From Pseudoxanthomonas sp. YR558 (GTDB taxonomy: Bacteria > Pseudomonadota > Gammaproteobacteria > Xanthomonadales > Xanthomonadaceae): a DNA stretch of 64,000 bases. The translations under genes were made by a program, and so were the position numbers. The notes under the pieces are model-generated. The model saw only the letters and a program-made list of their open reading frames with translations, did not search any database and had not been told where the DNA came from. The first letter of the stretch is position 1; each line of letters begins with the position of its first letter. Shown piece by piece: positions 1-8,516 of this stretch. The stretch covers positions 620,001-684,000 of the forward strand of contig NZ_FPCI01000002.1 in NCBI RefSeq assembly GCF_900116385.1, read 5' to 3'.

Positions 1-1
1 C

Positions 2-886
2 GGCACCTGGGCGGTGCTGCAGGCGCTGATGGCAGTCGATCCGCGCGTGTCCGCCCTGCGCCTGTCGCGCAACTTCGGCAAGGAGGCGGCGCTGACCGCA
101 GGCCTGGATCGTGTGCAGGCCGGCGCTGCGCTGATCCTCGATGCCGATGGACAGGATCCGCCGGAACTGATCGGCGAGTTCGTACGCCAATGGCAGGCCG
201 GGTACGACAACGTGCACGGCACGCGGGTAGAGCGTGACGGCGAAAGCTGGATCAAACGCAGCACCGCGCATGCGTTCTACCGCGTGATCGGGCGTCTCTC
301 CAAGACGCCGATCCCCGCCGACACCGGCGACTTCCGGTTGCTGTCGCCACGTGCATTGGCCGCGCTACGCGAACTGCGCGAACGCCATCGCTTCATGAAA
401 GGGCTGTTCGGCTGGGTCGGCTTCAACCAGATCGCCGTGCCCTATCACCGTGAGGCACGGGTAGCGGGGCGGAGCAGCTTCGGTTTCTGGAAGCTGTGGA
501 ATTTCGCCCTGGAAGGCATCACCAGCTTTTCCACTGCGCCGCTGCGCGTGGCGACCTACGTGGGCGTGATGACGGCGGTGCTCGCCTTCGCGTTCGCGAT
601 CTGGGTGGTGCTCAAAGCGCTGCTGTGGGGCGACCCGGTCGCCGGCTGGCCGACGATGATGACGGTGATCCTGTTCCTGGGCGGCATGCAGCTGGTCGCG
701 TTGGGATTGATCGGCGAATACCTGGGGCGCTTGTACGAGGAGTCCAAGCAGCGGCCGCTGTACCTGGTGGATACGTGGCAACCCGGGGCGGCAGGAGTAT
801 CCTTGCCTGCACCAGACCGACCCGCTCCCCACCCCGGAGATCGCCATGCGCACGGTTCGTCATTTGCTGGGGTCCAAGACCCCTGA
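2..886 (+). CDS. GtrB/DPM1-type family 2 glycosyltransferase, 5' end outside window
   Basis: Membrane-bound glycosyltransferase that in this family moves a sugar from a nucleotide donor to polyprenyl phosphate on the cytoplasmic face. The reading frame is open to the first base, so the N-terminus with the first nucleotide-binding motif is missing. Visible parts are the acidic metal/nucleotide motif DADGQDPPE, the acceptor-loop region ending GDFRLLSPRAL, and two C-terminal membrane segments (around ATYVGVMTAVLAFAFAIWVV and MMTVILFLGGMQLVALGLIG), followed by the IGEYLGRLYEESKQRP signature typical of bactoprenol glucosyltransferases such as YfdH/GtrB. The last 30 or so residues after this signature are proline-rich, and their coding sequence overlaps the next gene by 41 bases. 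Sugar and lipid specificity cannot be read from the sequence. Confidence 0.88.
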   Translation, partial: GTWAVLQALMAVDPRVSALRLSRNFGKEAALTAGLDRVQAGAALILDADGQDPPELIGEFVRQWQAGYDNVHGTRVERDGESWIKRSTAHAFYRVIGRLSKTPIPADTGDFRLLSPRALAALRELRERHRFMKGLFGWVGFNQIAVPYHREARVAGRSSFGFWKLWNFALEGITSFSTAPLRVATYVGVMTAVLAFAFAIWVVLKALLWGDPVAGWPTMMTVILFLGGMQLVALGLIGEYLGRLYEESKQRPLYLVDTWQPGAAGVSLPAPDRPAPHPGDRHAHGSSFAGVQDP

Positions 887-1274
887 AGTCTTCGCGGTAT
901 CTCCCGACGCCTCCGTCCTGGACGCCATCAAGCTGATGGCGGAGAAAGGCGTGGGCGCCGTGCTGGCCATGCAGGGGCCGCGACTGTGCGGCATCGTGTC
1001 CGAGCGTGACTATGCGCGAAAGGTCGTGCTGCAGGGGCGGTCGTCGTCCAACACCCCGGTGCGCGACATCATGACGGCGAAGGTCGTCACCGTCGGTCCC
1101 GACGACACCGTCGACCACTGCATGCAGGTGGTCACCACGCACCGGATCCGCCATCTGCCGGTGAGCGAGGGCGATGCCATCGTGGGGGTGATCTCGATCG
1201 GCGACCTGGTCAAGGCGGTCATCGAAGACCAGCAGGTGGAACTCGACCAGCTTCAACGCTACATCGCCGGCTGA
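846..1274 (+). CDS. Stand-alone CBS-domain pair protein
   Basis: Small cytoplasmic protein of 142 residues made of two CBS motifs, roughly residues 10-65 and 75-130. Such Bateman modules bind adenosine nucleotides and usually act as energy sensors. Each half shows the expected pattern: GIVSERDYARKVV closes the first motif and GVISIGDLVKAVIEDQ the second, and the linker carries VRDIMTAKVVTV. Nothing else is attached, so the partner is unknown. The ATG lies inside the end of the glycosyltransferase gene, in a different frame. The gene ends 9 bases from the convergent AsmA-family gene. Confidence 0.9.
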   Translation: MRTVRHLLGSKTPEVFAVSPDASVLDAIKLMAEKGVGAVLAMQGPRLCGIVSERDYARKVVLQGRSSSNTPVRDIMTAKVVTVGPDDTVDHCMQVVTTHRIRHLPVSEGDAIVGVISIGDLVKAVIEDQQVELDQLQRYIAG

Positions 1275-1283
1275 GCGACACGG

Positions 1284-3230
1284 CTACTTCGCGTACTGCC
1301 CGCCACAGCCGCTGTCTTCGCCAGGGCCTACTTCGATCGTCGCCAGCAATGCAGCGGGCGGAGTGATGCTCGCCAGCACGAGCGCCGTGGCGCCGCGCAG
1401 GCCGAGGCGTTTGAAGTCCGGCCGGAACGACGGGTCTTTGAACGTGCCGCCAATGATCAATGGCGAGCGCAGCGCGAAGATGCTGCGGTCCTTGGGTCGC
1501 GGCTTCAGTTCCAGGTCCAGCGCTTCTTCCTTCAAGCTGACCTGGCCCTTGCCAACGATGATCGTGTCGGTGGTGTCGAAGGCCAGCGTGCGCGTCTGCA
1601 TCACGCCATCCTTCACCGCGAAATCGCCGAACGCGCACCGCACCGCCACCGTCTTGTCTTTCGTCAGCAGGAACTTCAGCGCTTCGGCGATATCCAGGCC
1701 GGCGAGTTCCATCAGCAGGTTGCTGACCTGGCCGCGCCCCATGCCCAGGGCGATGTCGCCATTCGCGCTGCCGAGGATGCCGGCGATCGAGTTGCCGGTG
1801 CCGGTGAGCGATACGTTGCCGCCAATCCGGCCGATCGCGCTCTGGGTCAGCTGCGCGGTGGGGAACAGCTTGCCGAGGTCGAGGCCACGCACGGCGATGT
1901 CGGCCCGCGTGCGGATCACGTCGCTGCGGGCGTCCATGCGGATCGTCGAACGGATGTCGCCTTGCGCCACGCCGAAATTCAGCGGTTCCAGGCGCAGCAG
2001 TCCGGCGTCCAGCAACAGGTGCGCATCCATGTCGTCGATGGGCAGCTTCGGCGCATTGATGCGGTGCGCCTTCCAGCGAACGTCGGCATCCATCGCGCGC
2101 AGCTTGGTCAGATCGTAGGGCGTGTCCGGCAGCACGCGTGCGTCGACGGCGAGTTCGGCGGCCTCCTTGCGCTGTTCCGCATTGCTCGCCTCAGAACCGC
2201 CGGTTTGCGGTGGCGCGCCAACGAAACCGGCCAAGTCATCGAAGTCCAGACGCTTGGAGATCAGATTCGCTTTCAGCAACGGACGGTCACGGCCCACGGT
2301 GACGCTGGCCGATCCACCCAAGTCGCTGTCGCCGACGATGCCGTTGAAGGCGTCGTAGTGCCACGTGTTGCCGTCGCGGGTGAAGCGGCCGTCCAAGCGG
2401 TAGGGCGGCGAGGAGGGCGTCGCCACACCGATCAGCGGGAACAGGTCTTCCATGTTCTGGCCTGCGAGCATCAGACGCAGGTCGAAGTCGCGCAGCCGGA
2501 AGGGATCGAGCACCGTGCCACGCGCGTGTGCCCGCGTGGGACCGGCGGTCGCACGCAGATCGATGCGGTACGGCTTGTCGGTCTGGCGCAGCGCCAGCGG
2601 CGACTCGACGCGTCCTGCGACGGTAAAGGCACTGCCGGCCCAGCGGCCTTTGCCCTTTACGTCCACCGACGGCGACGCGGCACCGTCGCCGGCGACGCTG
2701 TCCATCTGGATGTCGAGATCGGTACGCCGCTTGGGATCGACGAATACCAGTCGTCCGCCTTCGATCCACAGGCCGTCGTAGCGGAGACGGCTCTCGCCGC
2801 TGTTGTCGCCGAAAACCCAGTTGCCGGTGCCGTCGGGGCCGAACTCGAGGCGCAGCCGTGGCCGCGTCAGGCGGATGGACGTCAGGTGCGTTTGGCGGCG
2901 GAAGATCAGCGGCCACACCGCCACGCTCAACTCCGCGCGATCCGCCACGGCCATGGCCGGTGTCTTCGACCACGTCGCATTGCCGAAGCTCAGCGCATCG
3001 GCGCGGATCGTGGTCACGCGGCCGAGGTCGACATCGAGATTGCCGCCGATGTCGAATGCGCGCCCCGTCTTCCACGTCACGACGCGCTCGATCGGGCCGC
3101 GCAACCAATTCCATTCGAAAAGCAGGGCGCCGACCACGATGAGCGCAGCGAACATACCGAGCACCACGGCACGCGACCGCGAGAGCGGGCGCAGGGCGAA
3201 ACGGCGGCGGGGGCGGAGCGCGTCGTTCAT
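1284..3230 (-). CDS. AsmA family protein
   Basis: Inner-membrane-anchored periplasmic protein of 648 residues. AsmA-like proteins are linked to outer membrane lipid transport and assembly. The chosen ATG gives a basic N-terminus (NDALRPRRRFALRPL) followed at once by a single membrane anchor (AVVLGMFAALIVVGALLFEW). An upstream ATG in the same frame would add 30 residues of poor character before the anchor. The body is a long beta-rich domain, and the C-terminal third carries the repeated glycine and aspartate pattern (IGRIGGNVSLTGTGNSIAGI, GRGQVSNLLMELAGLDIAEA) typical of AsmA proteins. The hemolysin III gene lies upstream on the same strand about 100 bases away. Confidence 0.85.
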   Translation of the reverse strand: MNDALRPRRRFALRPLSRSRAVVLGMFAALIVVGALLFEWNWLRGPIERVVTWKTGRAFDIGGNLDVDLGRVTTIRADALSFGNATWSKTPAMAVADRAELSVAVWPLIFRRQTHLTSIRLTRPRLRLEFGPDGTGNWVFGDNSGESRLRYDGLWIEGGRLVFVDPKRRTDLDIQMDSVAGDGAASPSVDVKGKGRWAGSAFTVAGRVESPLALRQTDKPYRIDLRATAGPTRAHARGTVLDPFRLRDFDLRLMLAGQNMEDLFPLIGVATPSSPPYRLDGRFTRDGNTWHYDAFNGIVGDSDLGGSASVTVGRDRPLLKANLISKRLDFDDLAGFVGAPPQTGGSEASNAEQRKEAAELAVDARVLPDTPYDLTKLRAMDADVRWKAHRINAPKLPIDDMDAHLLLDAGLLRLEPLNFGVAQGDIRSTIRMDARSDVIRTRADIAVRGLDLGKLFPTAQLTQSAIGRIGGNVSLTGTGNSIAGILGSANGDIALGMGRGQVSNLLMELAGLDIAEALKFLLTKDKTVAVRCAFGDFAVKDGVMQTRTLAFDTTDTIIVGKGQVSLKEEALDLELKPRPKDRSIFALRSPLIIGGTFKDPSFRPDFKRLGLRGATALVLASITPPAALLATIEVGPGEDSGCGGQYAK

Positions 3231-3327
3231 GGCCCCATGGTTGAAGCCCGTGCGTTCACGCGCCGCGAAATCGGCCGTCATCGGTTCATGTGCGGGACAT
3301 GAACCTCGCGACGGCTTCACATGCGCG

Positions 3328-4005
3328 TCAGAGCACCTGCTTGGTCACGGCGACGAAGTGGCAGACGCTGCCGCCGATCACGAACAGATGCCAGATCGCA
3401 TGCGAGTAGCGGATCGATTCGCGGTGATAGAAGAATGTGCCCAGCGTGTAGAACAGGCCGCCGGCGAACAGCCAACCGAGTGTCCAGCCATCGATCGATT
3501 GCAGCATCGGCTTGATCGCGACGACCACCAGCCACCCCATCGCGATGTAGATGATGGTGGACAGCAATTTGAAGCGGCCGGTGTAGAACAGCTTGAAGAC
3601 CACGCCGGCGATGGCCAGCGTCCAGATCGCTGCGAACAAGCCCCAGCCCCAAGGCCCGCGCAGGCCGATCAGCGTGAAGGGCGTGTAGGTGCCGGCGATC
3701 AGCAGATAGATGGCGCAGTGGTCGAAGACCTTCAGGCGCCCCTTTGCCACCGGGTGCTGGATGGCGTGGTACAGCGTGGAGGCCGTGTAGAGCAGCAGCA
3801 GGGTGATGCCGAAGACGATCGAGGCACCCAGCTGCCAGCCGTCGCCGTAAATCGCGGCGAGGGTGATCAGGACGGCGCCACCGGCGAGCGCGGCGACCGC
3901 GCCCAGCCCGTGCGTGAGGGCGCTGGCGATTTCGTCGCGAAGGTCGACGAGGTGGTCGGCCCGCTTACGTGCGCGCAGGGACTGGAGGGAAGAGGAGCGG
4001 CTCAT
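3328..4005 (-). CDS. Hemolysin III / PAQR family membrane protein
   Basis: Integral membrane protein of 225 residues with about seven hydrophobic segments, belonging to the HlyIII/YqfA branch of the PAQR superfamily. These proteins have candidate metal-binding His and Asp residues; some are called channels or hydrolase-like receptors, but the bacterial role is poorly defined. Diagnostic pieces are EIASALTHGLGAVAALAG near residues 25-40, STLYHAIQ in the first third, DHCAIYLLIAGTYTPF in the middle, and the final HAIWHLFVIGGSVCHFVAV. All conserved His and Asp positions look intact. Calling it a toxin would go beyond the evidence. Confidence 0.9.
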   Translation of the reverse strand: MSRSSSLQSLRARKRADHLVDLRDEIASALTHGLGAVAALAGGAVLITLAAIYGDGWQLGASIVFGITLLLLYTASTLYHAIQHPVAKGRLKVFDHCAIYLLIAGTYTPFTLIGLRGPWGWGLFAAIWTLAIAGVVFKLFYTGRFKLLSTIIYIAMGWLVVVAIKPMLQSIDGWTLGWLFAGGLFYTLGTFFYHRESIRYSHAIWHLFVIGGSVCHFVAVTKQVL

Positions 4006-4117
4006 GCGGTCACGTTACCGCAATGCAGCACGAGGTGCATGACCGGCGCGTTCGCGGGTCAGCGGACAGAGGGCTTCCGGTAATGCCGGAGCCCTCTTCC
4101 GTGCGGGGCGTGGCGGA

Positions 4118-4360
4118 TCAGATCGCCGCGGCCCCGCTCATCGCCGCCATGTCCGGACGGAACACGACGCAGACCACCAGGCCCACCAGGAACAGGATCA
4201 GCGGCACCTTGTTTTCGGCGAAGTTCTTGATGCCGTAATAGATGGTGTAGAAGCCGCAGATGAAGCACAGGATCGCCGCGACCGCGCCGTCCTTCTTGGC
4301 GGCATTGACGGTCATCCAGATGGCGCCCGCCAGCAGCAACAAAGCCCCTAGAAAATACAT
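4118..4360 (-). CDS. Small three-helix membrane protein, unknown function
   Basis: Protein of 80 residues beginning MYFLGALLLLAGAIWM. A GGGGAG ribosome-binding site lies 7 bases before this ATG, which supports it over an ATG 35 codons upstream that would add a basic, non-hydrophobic stretch. Three hydrophobic segments fill most of the chain (first: FLGALLLLAGAIWMTV; second: AILCFICGFYTIYYGI; third: LILFLVGLVVCVVF), separated by short charged loops. I do not recognise the family. It stands alone between the hemolysin III and prfC genes on the same strand. Confidence 0.7.
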   Translation of the reverse strand: MYFLGALLLLAGAIWMTVNAAKKDGAVAAILCFICGFYTIYYGIKNFAENKVPLILFLVGLVVCVVFRPDMAAMSGAAAI

Positions 4361-4489
4361 CCCTGATCTCCCCGAATATGGCCGCCGGATGGCGGCCCGG
4401 GAAGCGTAGCGGATCGGCGTGACGGGAGGAATCCTGGGGCGCGCGGCCGTTGCAAGCGTAACCAATGAAACGCCGGGTGCGGCGGCGGC

Positions 4490-6106
4490 TCAGCCCAGAT
4501 CGACGCTGTGCGCGTGTTCTCGCGTGGCGAGGAACTGCACGTCCGGCGCGCGCTCCTGGGCCAGCTGCAGGTTGACCCGCGTCGGTGCCAGGTAGACCAG
4601 CTGGCCGGCCGCGTCCAGGGCGAGGTTCATCGCGTTCTTGTCGCGGAACTCTTCCAGCTTCTTCGCGTTGTCACAGCGGATCCAGCGCGCCGTGGCCACG
4701 CTGACGTTCTCGAACGAGGCGTCTACGCCGTACTCGTCCTTCAGCCGGTAGGCCACCACGTCGAACTGCAGCACACCGACCGCGCCCAGGATCAGGTCGT
4801 TGCTCATCAGCGGGCGGAAGAACTGGGTGGCGCCTTCCTCGCTCAGCTGCGCGAGGCCCTTCTGCAGCTGTTTGAGCTTCAGCGGATCGCGCAGGCGCGC
4901 ACGGCGGAACAGCTCCGGCGCGAAGTTCGGGATGCCCGTGAACGACAGCGCCTCGCCCTCGGTGAACGTATCGCCGATGGAGATCGTGCCGTGGTTGTGA
5001 ATGCCGATCACGTCGCCGGGATAGGCCTCGGCGGCGATTTCGCGATCGCTGGCCATGAAGGTCAGCGCGTTGGCCAGCTTCATGTCCTTGCCGCTGCGCA
5101 CGTGGAAGGTCTTCATGCCCGCCTCGAAGCGGCCCGAGCACACGCGCATGAACGCCACGCGGTCGCGATGCTGCGGGTCCATGTTGGCCTGGATCTTGAA
5201 GACGAAACCGGTGAGCTTGTTCTCGTCGGGCTGCACTTCGCGGCCGGTGGTTTCGCGCGCCTGCGGCGACGGTGCGTGCTCGACGAAGAAATCCAGCAGC
5301 GGCTGCACGCCGAAGTTGTTGACGCCCGAGCCGAAGAACACCGGCGTTTGCTTGCCGTCGAGATAGGCCTGCTTATCGAAAGGATGGCTGGCGCCCTGGA
5401 CCAGTTCCAGCTCATCGCGCAGTTGCGCCAGCATTTCCTCACCGATCTTCTCCGCCAGACCAGGCGCATCCAGCGACGGGAAAATCGTCGAATCCTGACG
5501 GGTGAAGTTGCGGCCCGGTTCGTACAGGTGCACTTCGCCGGTGATCAAGTGCACCACGCCCTTCAGGCGCTGGCCCATGCCGATCGGCCAGGTGACGGGC
5601 GCGCACTGGATGCCCAGCACGCTTTCGACTTCGTCCAGCAGATCGATCGGGTCCTTGCCCTCGCGGTCGAGCTTGTTGATGAAGGTCATGATGGGCGTGT
5701 CGCGCAGGCGGCAGACTTCCATCAGCTTGATCGTGCGCTCTTCCACGCCCTTGGCCACGTCGATAACCATCAGCGCGCTGTCGACCGCGGTCAGCACGCG
5801 GTAGGTGTCCTCGCCGAAGTCGGCGTGGCCCGGCGTGTCGAGCAGGTTCACGATCTTGCCTTCGTACGGGAACTGCATGACCGACGAGGTGACCGAGATG
5901 CCACGCTCCTTTTCGAGCGCCATCCAGTCGGAGGTCGCGTGGCGCGCGGCCTTGCGACCCTTCACCGAGCCGGCCATCTGGATCGCGCCGCCGAACAGCA
6001 GCAGCTTCTCCGTCAGCGTGGTCTTGCCGGCGTCGGGGTGGGAAATGATGGCGAAGGTGCGGCGACGGGTGGCTTCGTTGGCCACGGCGCTGTTCGGATC
6101 GGACAT
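4490..6106 (-). CDS. prfC: Peptide chain release factor 3
   Basis: GTPase of 538 residues that recycles RF1 and RF2 from the ribosome after peptide release. The GTP-binding motifs are all present: P-loop [19 protein letters not shown] near residue 20, [14 protein letters not shown] near 95, and NKLDREG near 145. The [12 protein letters not shown] and [15 protein letters not shown] stretch is characteristic of RF3 and separates it from EF-G. Length is close to the E. coli protein. A TATAAT element about 45 bases upstream suggests its own promoter. Confidence 0.97.
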   Translation of the reverse strand: MSDPNSAVANEATRRRTFAIISHPDAGKTTLTEKLLLFGGAIQMAGSVKGRKAARHATSDWMALEKERGISVTSSVMQFPYEGKIVNLLDTPGHADFGEDTYRVLTAVDSALMVIDVAKGVEERTIKLMEVCRLRDTPIMTFINKLDREGKDPIDLLDEVESVLGIQCAPVTWPIGMGQRLKGVVHLITGEVHLYEPGRNFTRQDSTIFPSLDAPGLAEKIGEEMLAQLRDELELVQGASHPFDKQAYLDGKQTPVFFGSGVNNFGVQPLLDFFVEHAPSPQARETTGREVQPDENKLTGFVFKIQANMDPQHRDRVAFMRVCSGRFEAGMKTFHVRSGKDMKLANALTFMASDREIAAEAYPGDVIGIHNHGTISIGDTFTEGEALSFTGIPNFAPELFRRARLRDPLKLKQLQKGLAQLSEEGATQFFRPLMSNDLILGAVGVLQFDVVAYRLKDEYGVDASFENVSVATARWIRCDNAKKLEEFRDKNAMNLALDAAGQLVYLAPTRVNLQLAQERAPDVQFLATREHAHSVDLG

Positions 6107-6150
6107 GGGGCGGGCGCCCGGACGGGCACTGGAAAGGCGGGAAGGGCGCG

Positions 6151-6156
6151 ATTATA
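6151..6156 (-). promoter_or_regulatory. Perfect -10 hexamer upstream of prfC
   Basis: Read on the minus strand this is TATAAT, unusual in such GC-rich surroundings, and it sits about 45 bases before the prfC start. I see no good -35 hexamer at the expected distance, so the promoter is proposed from the -10 element and position only. Confidence 0.5.
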
Positions 6157-6180
6157 CCGGGGTGCCGGCGCGGACGCCGG

Positions 6181-7110
6181 TCAGCGCGCCGACGGGAACT
6201 GCAGCTGACCCAACGGCCCGAACATCCGGAACGGCACCGATTCCAGCCGCATGCCGCGGTTGGCCTGCACCACGAAATGCAGGTGCGGCGCGGTCGAGAA
6301 GCCGGTGTTGCCGGACAGCCCGATGTACTGACCTTTACGGACGTACTGGCCGACGCGCACCTGCACGCCCTCGGCCTTCAGGTGCGCGTACAGCGCCATG
6401 CTGCCGTCGCTGTGCAGGATGCGGATGAAGTTCGCGCGGCCGCCGTACTTCTCGCGGTTCAGGCCGGCCTTGTCGAAGTCGGACTCGACCTGCATCACCA
6501 GCCCCTCGCGCGCGGCGACGATCCGGGTGCCTTCCGGCACCGCGAAATCCACCGCATGCAGGTTCTGCGCATCGCTGTGGCTGAAGCGGCCGCCGGGGCC
6601 CTGGTCCACGCGCACGCGCCCGTAGTCGAACGGCAGGCGGTAGTCGTAGTCCTGCGGCCGGCTGCCGGGATCGCCGGGCATGCCGTCCAGGGTCAGTTCG
6701 AAATCCCCGCCGCGCAGCGGATCGGTCACGCTGATGTTGGCGACCAGCACGCTGCTGCGCGCCGGCACCACCGCGCGGGCGGGCAGGGCAGGGGCACTGC
6801 GCACGTCGCGTTGGCGGCGGAAACCCAACTGCACTTCCACCGGCCCGTGCATCAGGTTGTCGGCCCAAGCTTCGTAACGAAGACCCTGTTTCTCCAGGCG
6901 CAGCCGCACCAGCGCGCTGGGTGGATTGCGGAAGCGCACCACGTCCAGTGCGTTGCCGGCCAGTTGGTCCGGCGGCGGCGGTTGGTCGCCGTACTGGGTG
7001 TAACCCTGTTTGTCCTTCCAGCGGTAGAGGCGCGCAGCTGACAGGTCGCCGACGGTGGCGAGCAGCAGGGCCGCGCCGCACAGCGCCGCCATGGCCCACC
7101 GGATGTTCAC
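6181..7110 (-). CDS. Secreted M23 peptidase with N-terminal DUF4124-like domain
   Basis: Exported protein of 309 residues, likely a periplasmic peptidoglycan endopeptidase or a relative. An N-terminal signal peptide (WAMAALCGAALLLATVGDLS) is followed by the short DUF4124-like segment RLYRWKDKQGYTQYGDQPPP, a middle beta domain, and a C-terminal LytM/M23 domain from about residue 170. Metal-site residues visible are the Asp of AVDFAVPEGT, a His in FSHSDAQN shortly before it, LYAHL, and the closing PHLHFVV. The usual HxGxD spacing is not kept, since the His lies further upstream, so catalytic activity is likely but not certain. The start overlaps the stop of the upstream lipoprotein gene by 4 bases, indicating translational coupling. 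Confidence 0.85.
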   Translation of the reverse strand: MNIRWAMAALCGAALLLATVGDLSAARLYRWKDKQGYTQYGDQPPPPDQLAGNALDVVRFRNPPSALVRLRLEKQGLRYEAWADNLMHGPVEVQLGFRRQRDVRSAPALPARAVVPARSSVLVANISVTDPLRGGDFELTLDGMPGDPGSRPQDYDYRLPFDYGRVRVDQGPGGRFSHSDAQNLHAVDFAVPEGTRIVAAREGLVMQVESDFDKAGLNREKYGGRANFIRILHSDGSMALYAHLKAEGVQVRVGQYVRKGQYIGLSGNTGFSTAPHLHFVVQANRGMRLESVPFRMFGPLGQLQFPSAR

Positions 7111-8198
7111 CGCAGGCAGTCTTCGCGGAGCTTCAGCGCGTGGCCGATGTCGCGCAGGTCGAACGCGGCCAGCGACACGTCGTTGTGCAGCGCGAACAGC
7201 GCGCCTGCCGGAAAGCGCTTGGTCGGCATGGCGTAGACGGTCTCGCCGTCGGTGTTAGAGGTCACGCGACCCGAGAAGACGCCGGCAGGGGCGAGGGTGG
7301 CGCGATCGAACACGCGGAATCGGGTTGGCGTCAGCTGGTCCACGGCGACCCAGTAACCTTCCTCGACACTGCACGCCCAGAGCGCGACGCCTTCGGCATC
7401 GGCGTCGAAGGTGGGCAGGCTGTGGCCGCGGTAGCGGCCGGCCAGCGAGTAGTCGCGCAACGTGGAGCCGACGCGACGGTCTTCCTCGGCGATCATCAGG
7501 CGATCGTGCACGGCATCGCCGGCGATGGACTCCACCATGCGCAGTGCGCCGGCCGGACCGGTATCGCCGAACTGCTCCACTAGCGAAGCTTCCAGCTTGC
7601 CGCCTTCTTCCACGCGTACCCGGAAGCGCTTCACGCGGCCGTCCAGCGCCTCCATCGGCGGCAGCGTCATGGTGCGGAAATCGGCCATGAAGCTGTCCGT
7701 GACCAGGAGCTCCAACTCGCCCGGCGCGGTTTCGTGCACCCACAGGCCGTAGGGCGCGCGCAGGGCGTCGGCGCCGAAGGCACCCAGCGGCGCGAACTCG
7801 GGCAGGCGGAAGGCCTGGATGCGGTGGTTGTCCCTCTCGGCCACGAACAGCAGGTCGCCGAACACGGCAATGCCGTTGGGGCGGTTGAACTGGCCAACCG
7901 CTGAACCCGGGCCGCCGACCGTGCGCAGGCGCTGGCCGGTGTCGGCGTCGTACAGGGCCAGATGGTGGGTGGCCTTGGCGGTGGCGATCAGCCAGACGCT
8001 GCCGTCTTCGGTGGGCCAGGCGACCAGGGAGTCCAGTTCGTCACCGGGTACCGGCTCGGACACCCAGGCTTCCGGGACGATGGCGTCCGCCGCGGTCTTC
8101 GGGGCGGGCGCCGGGGGCGTGGAGGTGTGCAGGGGGGCGGTGGAGCAGGCGGCCAGCAGCACCGCGCAGAGACCGCCGATAAGGCATTTCCGGATCAT
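7107..8198 (-). CDS. Phytase-like beta-propeller lipoprotein
   Basis: Lipoprotein of 363 residues. The signal sequence ends in the lipobox LLAAC (Cys near residue 18), so it is probably attached to the outer or inner membrane on the periplasmic side. The rest is rich in strand motifs of an NHL or 3-phytase-like propeller, for example NRPNGIAVFGDLLFVAERDN and DAEGVALWACSVEEGYWVAVD, the latter resembling the phytase active-region pattern D-x-E-G. Enzymatic activity on phytate is not established. First gene of a two-gene unit with the M23 peptidase. A -10-like CATAAT ends only 7 bases before the ATG, and there is no evident ribosome-binding site, so the mRNA may be leaderless. Confidence 0.75.
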   Translation of the reverse strand: MIRKCLIGGLCAVLLAACSTAPLHTSTPPAPAPKTAADAIVPEAWVSEPVPGDELDSLVAWPTEDGSVWLIATAKATHHLALYDADTGQRLRTVGGPGSAVGQFNRPNGIAVFGDLLFVAERDNHRIQAFRLPEFAPLGAFGADALRAPYGLWVHETAPGELELLVTDSFMADFRTMTLPPMEALDGRVKRFRVRVEEGGKLEASLVEQFGDTGPAGALRMVESIAGDAVHDRLMIAEEDRRVGSTLRDYSLAGRYRGHSLPTFDADAEGVALWACSVEEGYWVAVDQLTPTRFRVFDRATLAPAGVFSGRVTSNTDGETVYAMPTKRFPAGALFALHNDVSLAAFDLRDIGHALKLREDCLR

Positions 8199-8278
8199 GG
8201 CGCGAATTATGCGTGATCCCGCGGACGCGGGGCAGCGTGACCGGGTTCAAAGTCCATCGCTTCATCCGAATAAAGCGA

Positions 8279-8307
8279 TTGACATCCGTCCCGGCGCCCG
8301 GCAAAGT
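8279..8307 (+). promoter_or_regulatory. Promoter of the methionine operon
   Basis: A perfect TTGACA -35 hexamer is followed after 17 bases by a weak -10, CAAAGT. Transcription would start near 8313, exactly where the riboswitch P1 helix begins, which supports both calls. Confidence 0.65.
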
Positions 8308-8313
8308 ACCCTC

Positions 8314-8426
8314 ACCATCGAGACCGGCAGAGGGACAGGCCCGAAGAAGCCGGGGCAGCCAGCGACGCGCAAGCGCCGTGGTGGTGCCAAATCCTGCGGG
8401 GACCTCAGCGTCTGCCGGAAGATGGT
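8314..8426 (+). ncRNA. SAM-I riboswitch (S-box leader)
   Basis: Cis-acting RNA that binds S-adenosylmethionine and lowers expression of the downstream methionine genes. The conserved core is easy to see: CGAGACCGGCAGAGGGAC, GGCCCGAAGAAGCC, GGGGCAGCC, then GGTGCCAAATCCTGCGG. The outer helix P1 pairs ACCATC at the 5' end with GATGGT at the 3' end, and P2 pairs CCGGC with GCCGG. About 90 bases separate it from the metX start. They hold two hairpins (CCGTGC/GCACGG and GAGCT/AGCTC) but no U-tract, so control may work by blocking translation or through Rho rather than an intrinsic terminator. Confidence 0.93.
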
Positions 8427-8516
8427 TCGTACCGTGCCCTCAGCACGGCGAACGCGAGCTCCGCGAAGCTCGGTGGTGTAGTCCCGTCCCGCGAGGGATG
8501 CCCACCGGAAGCCGCC

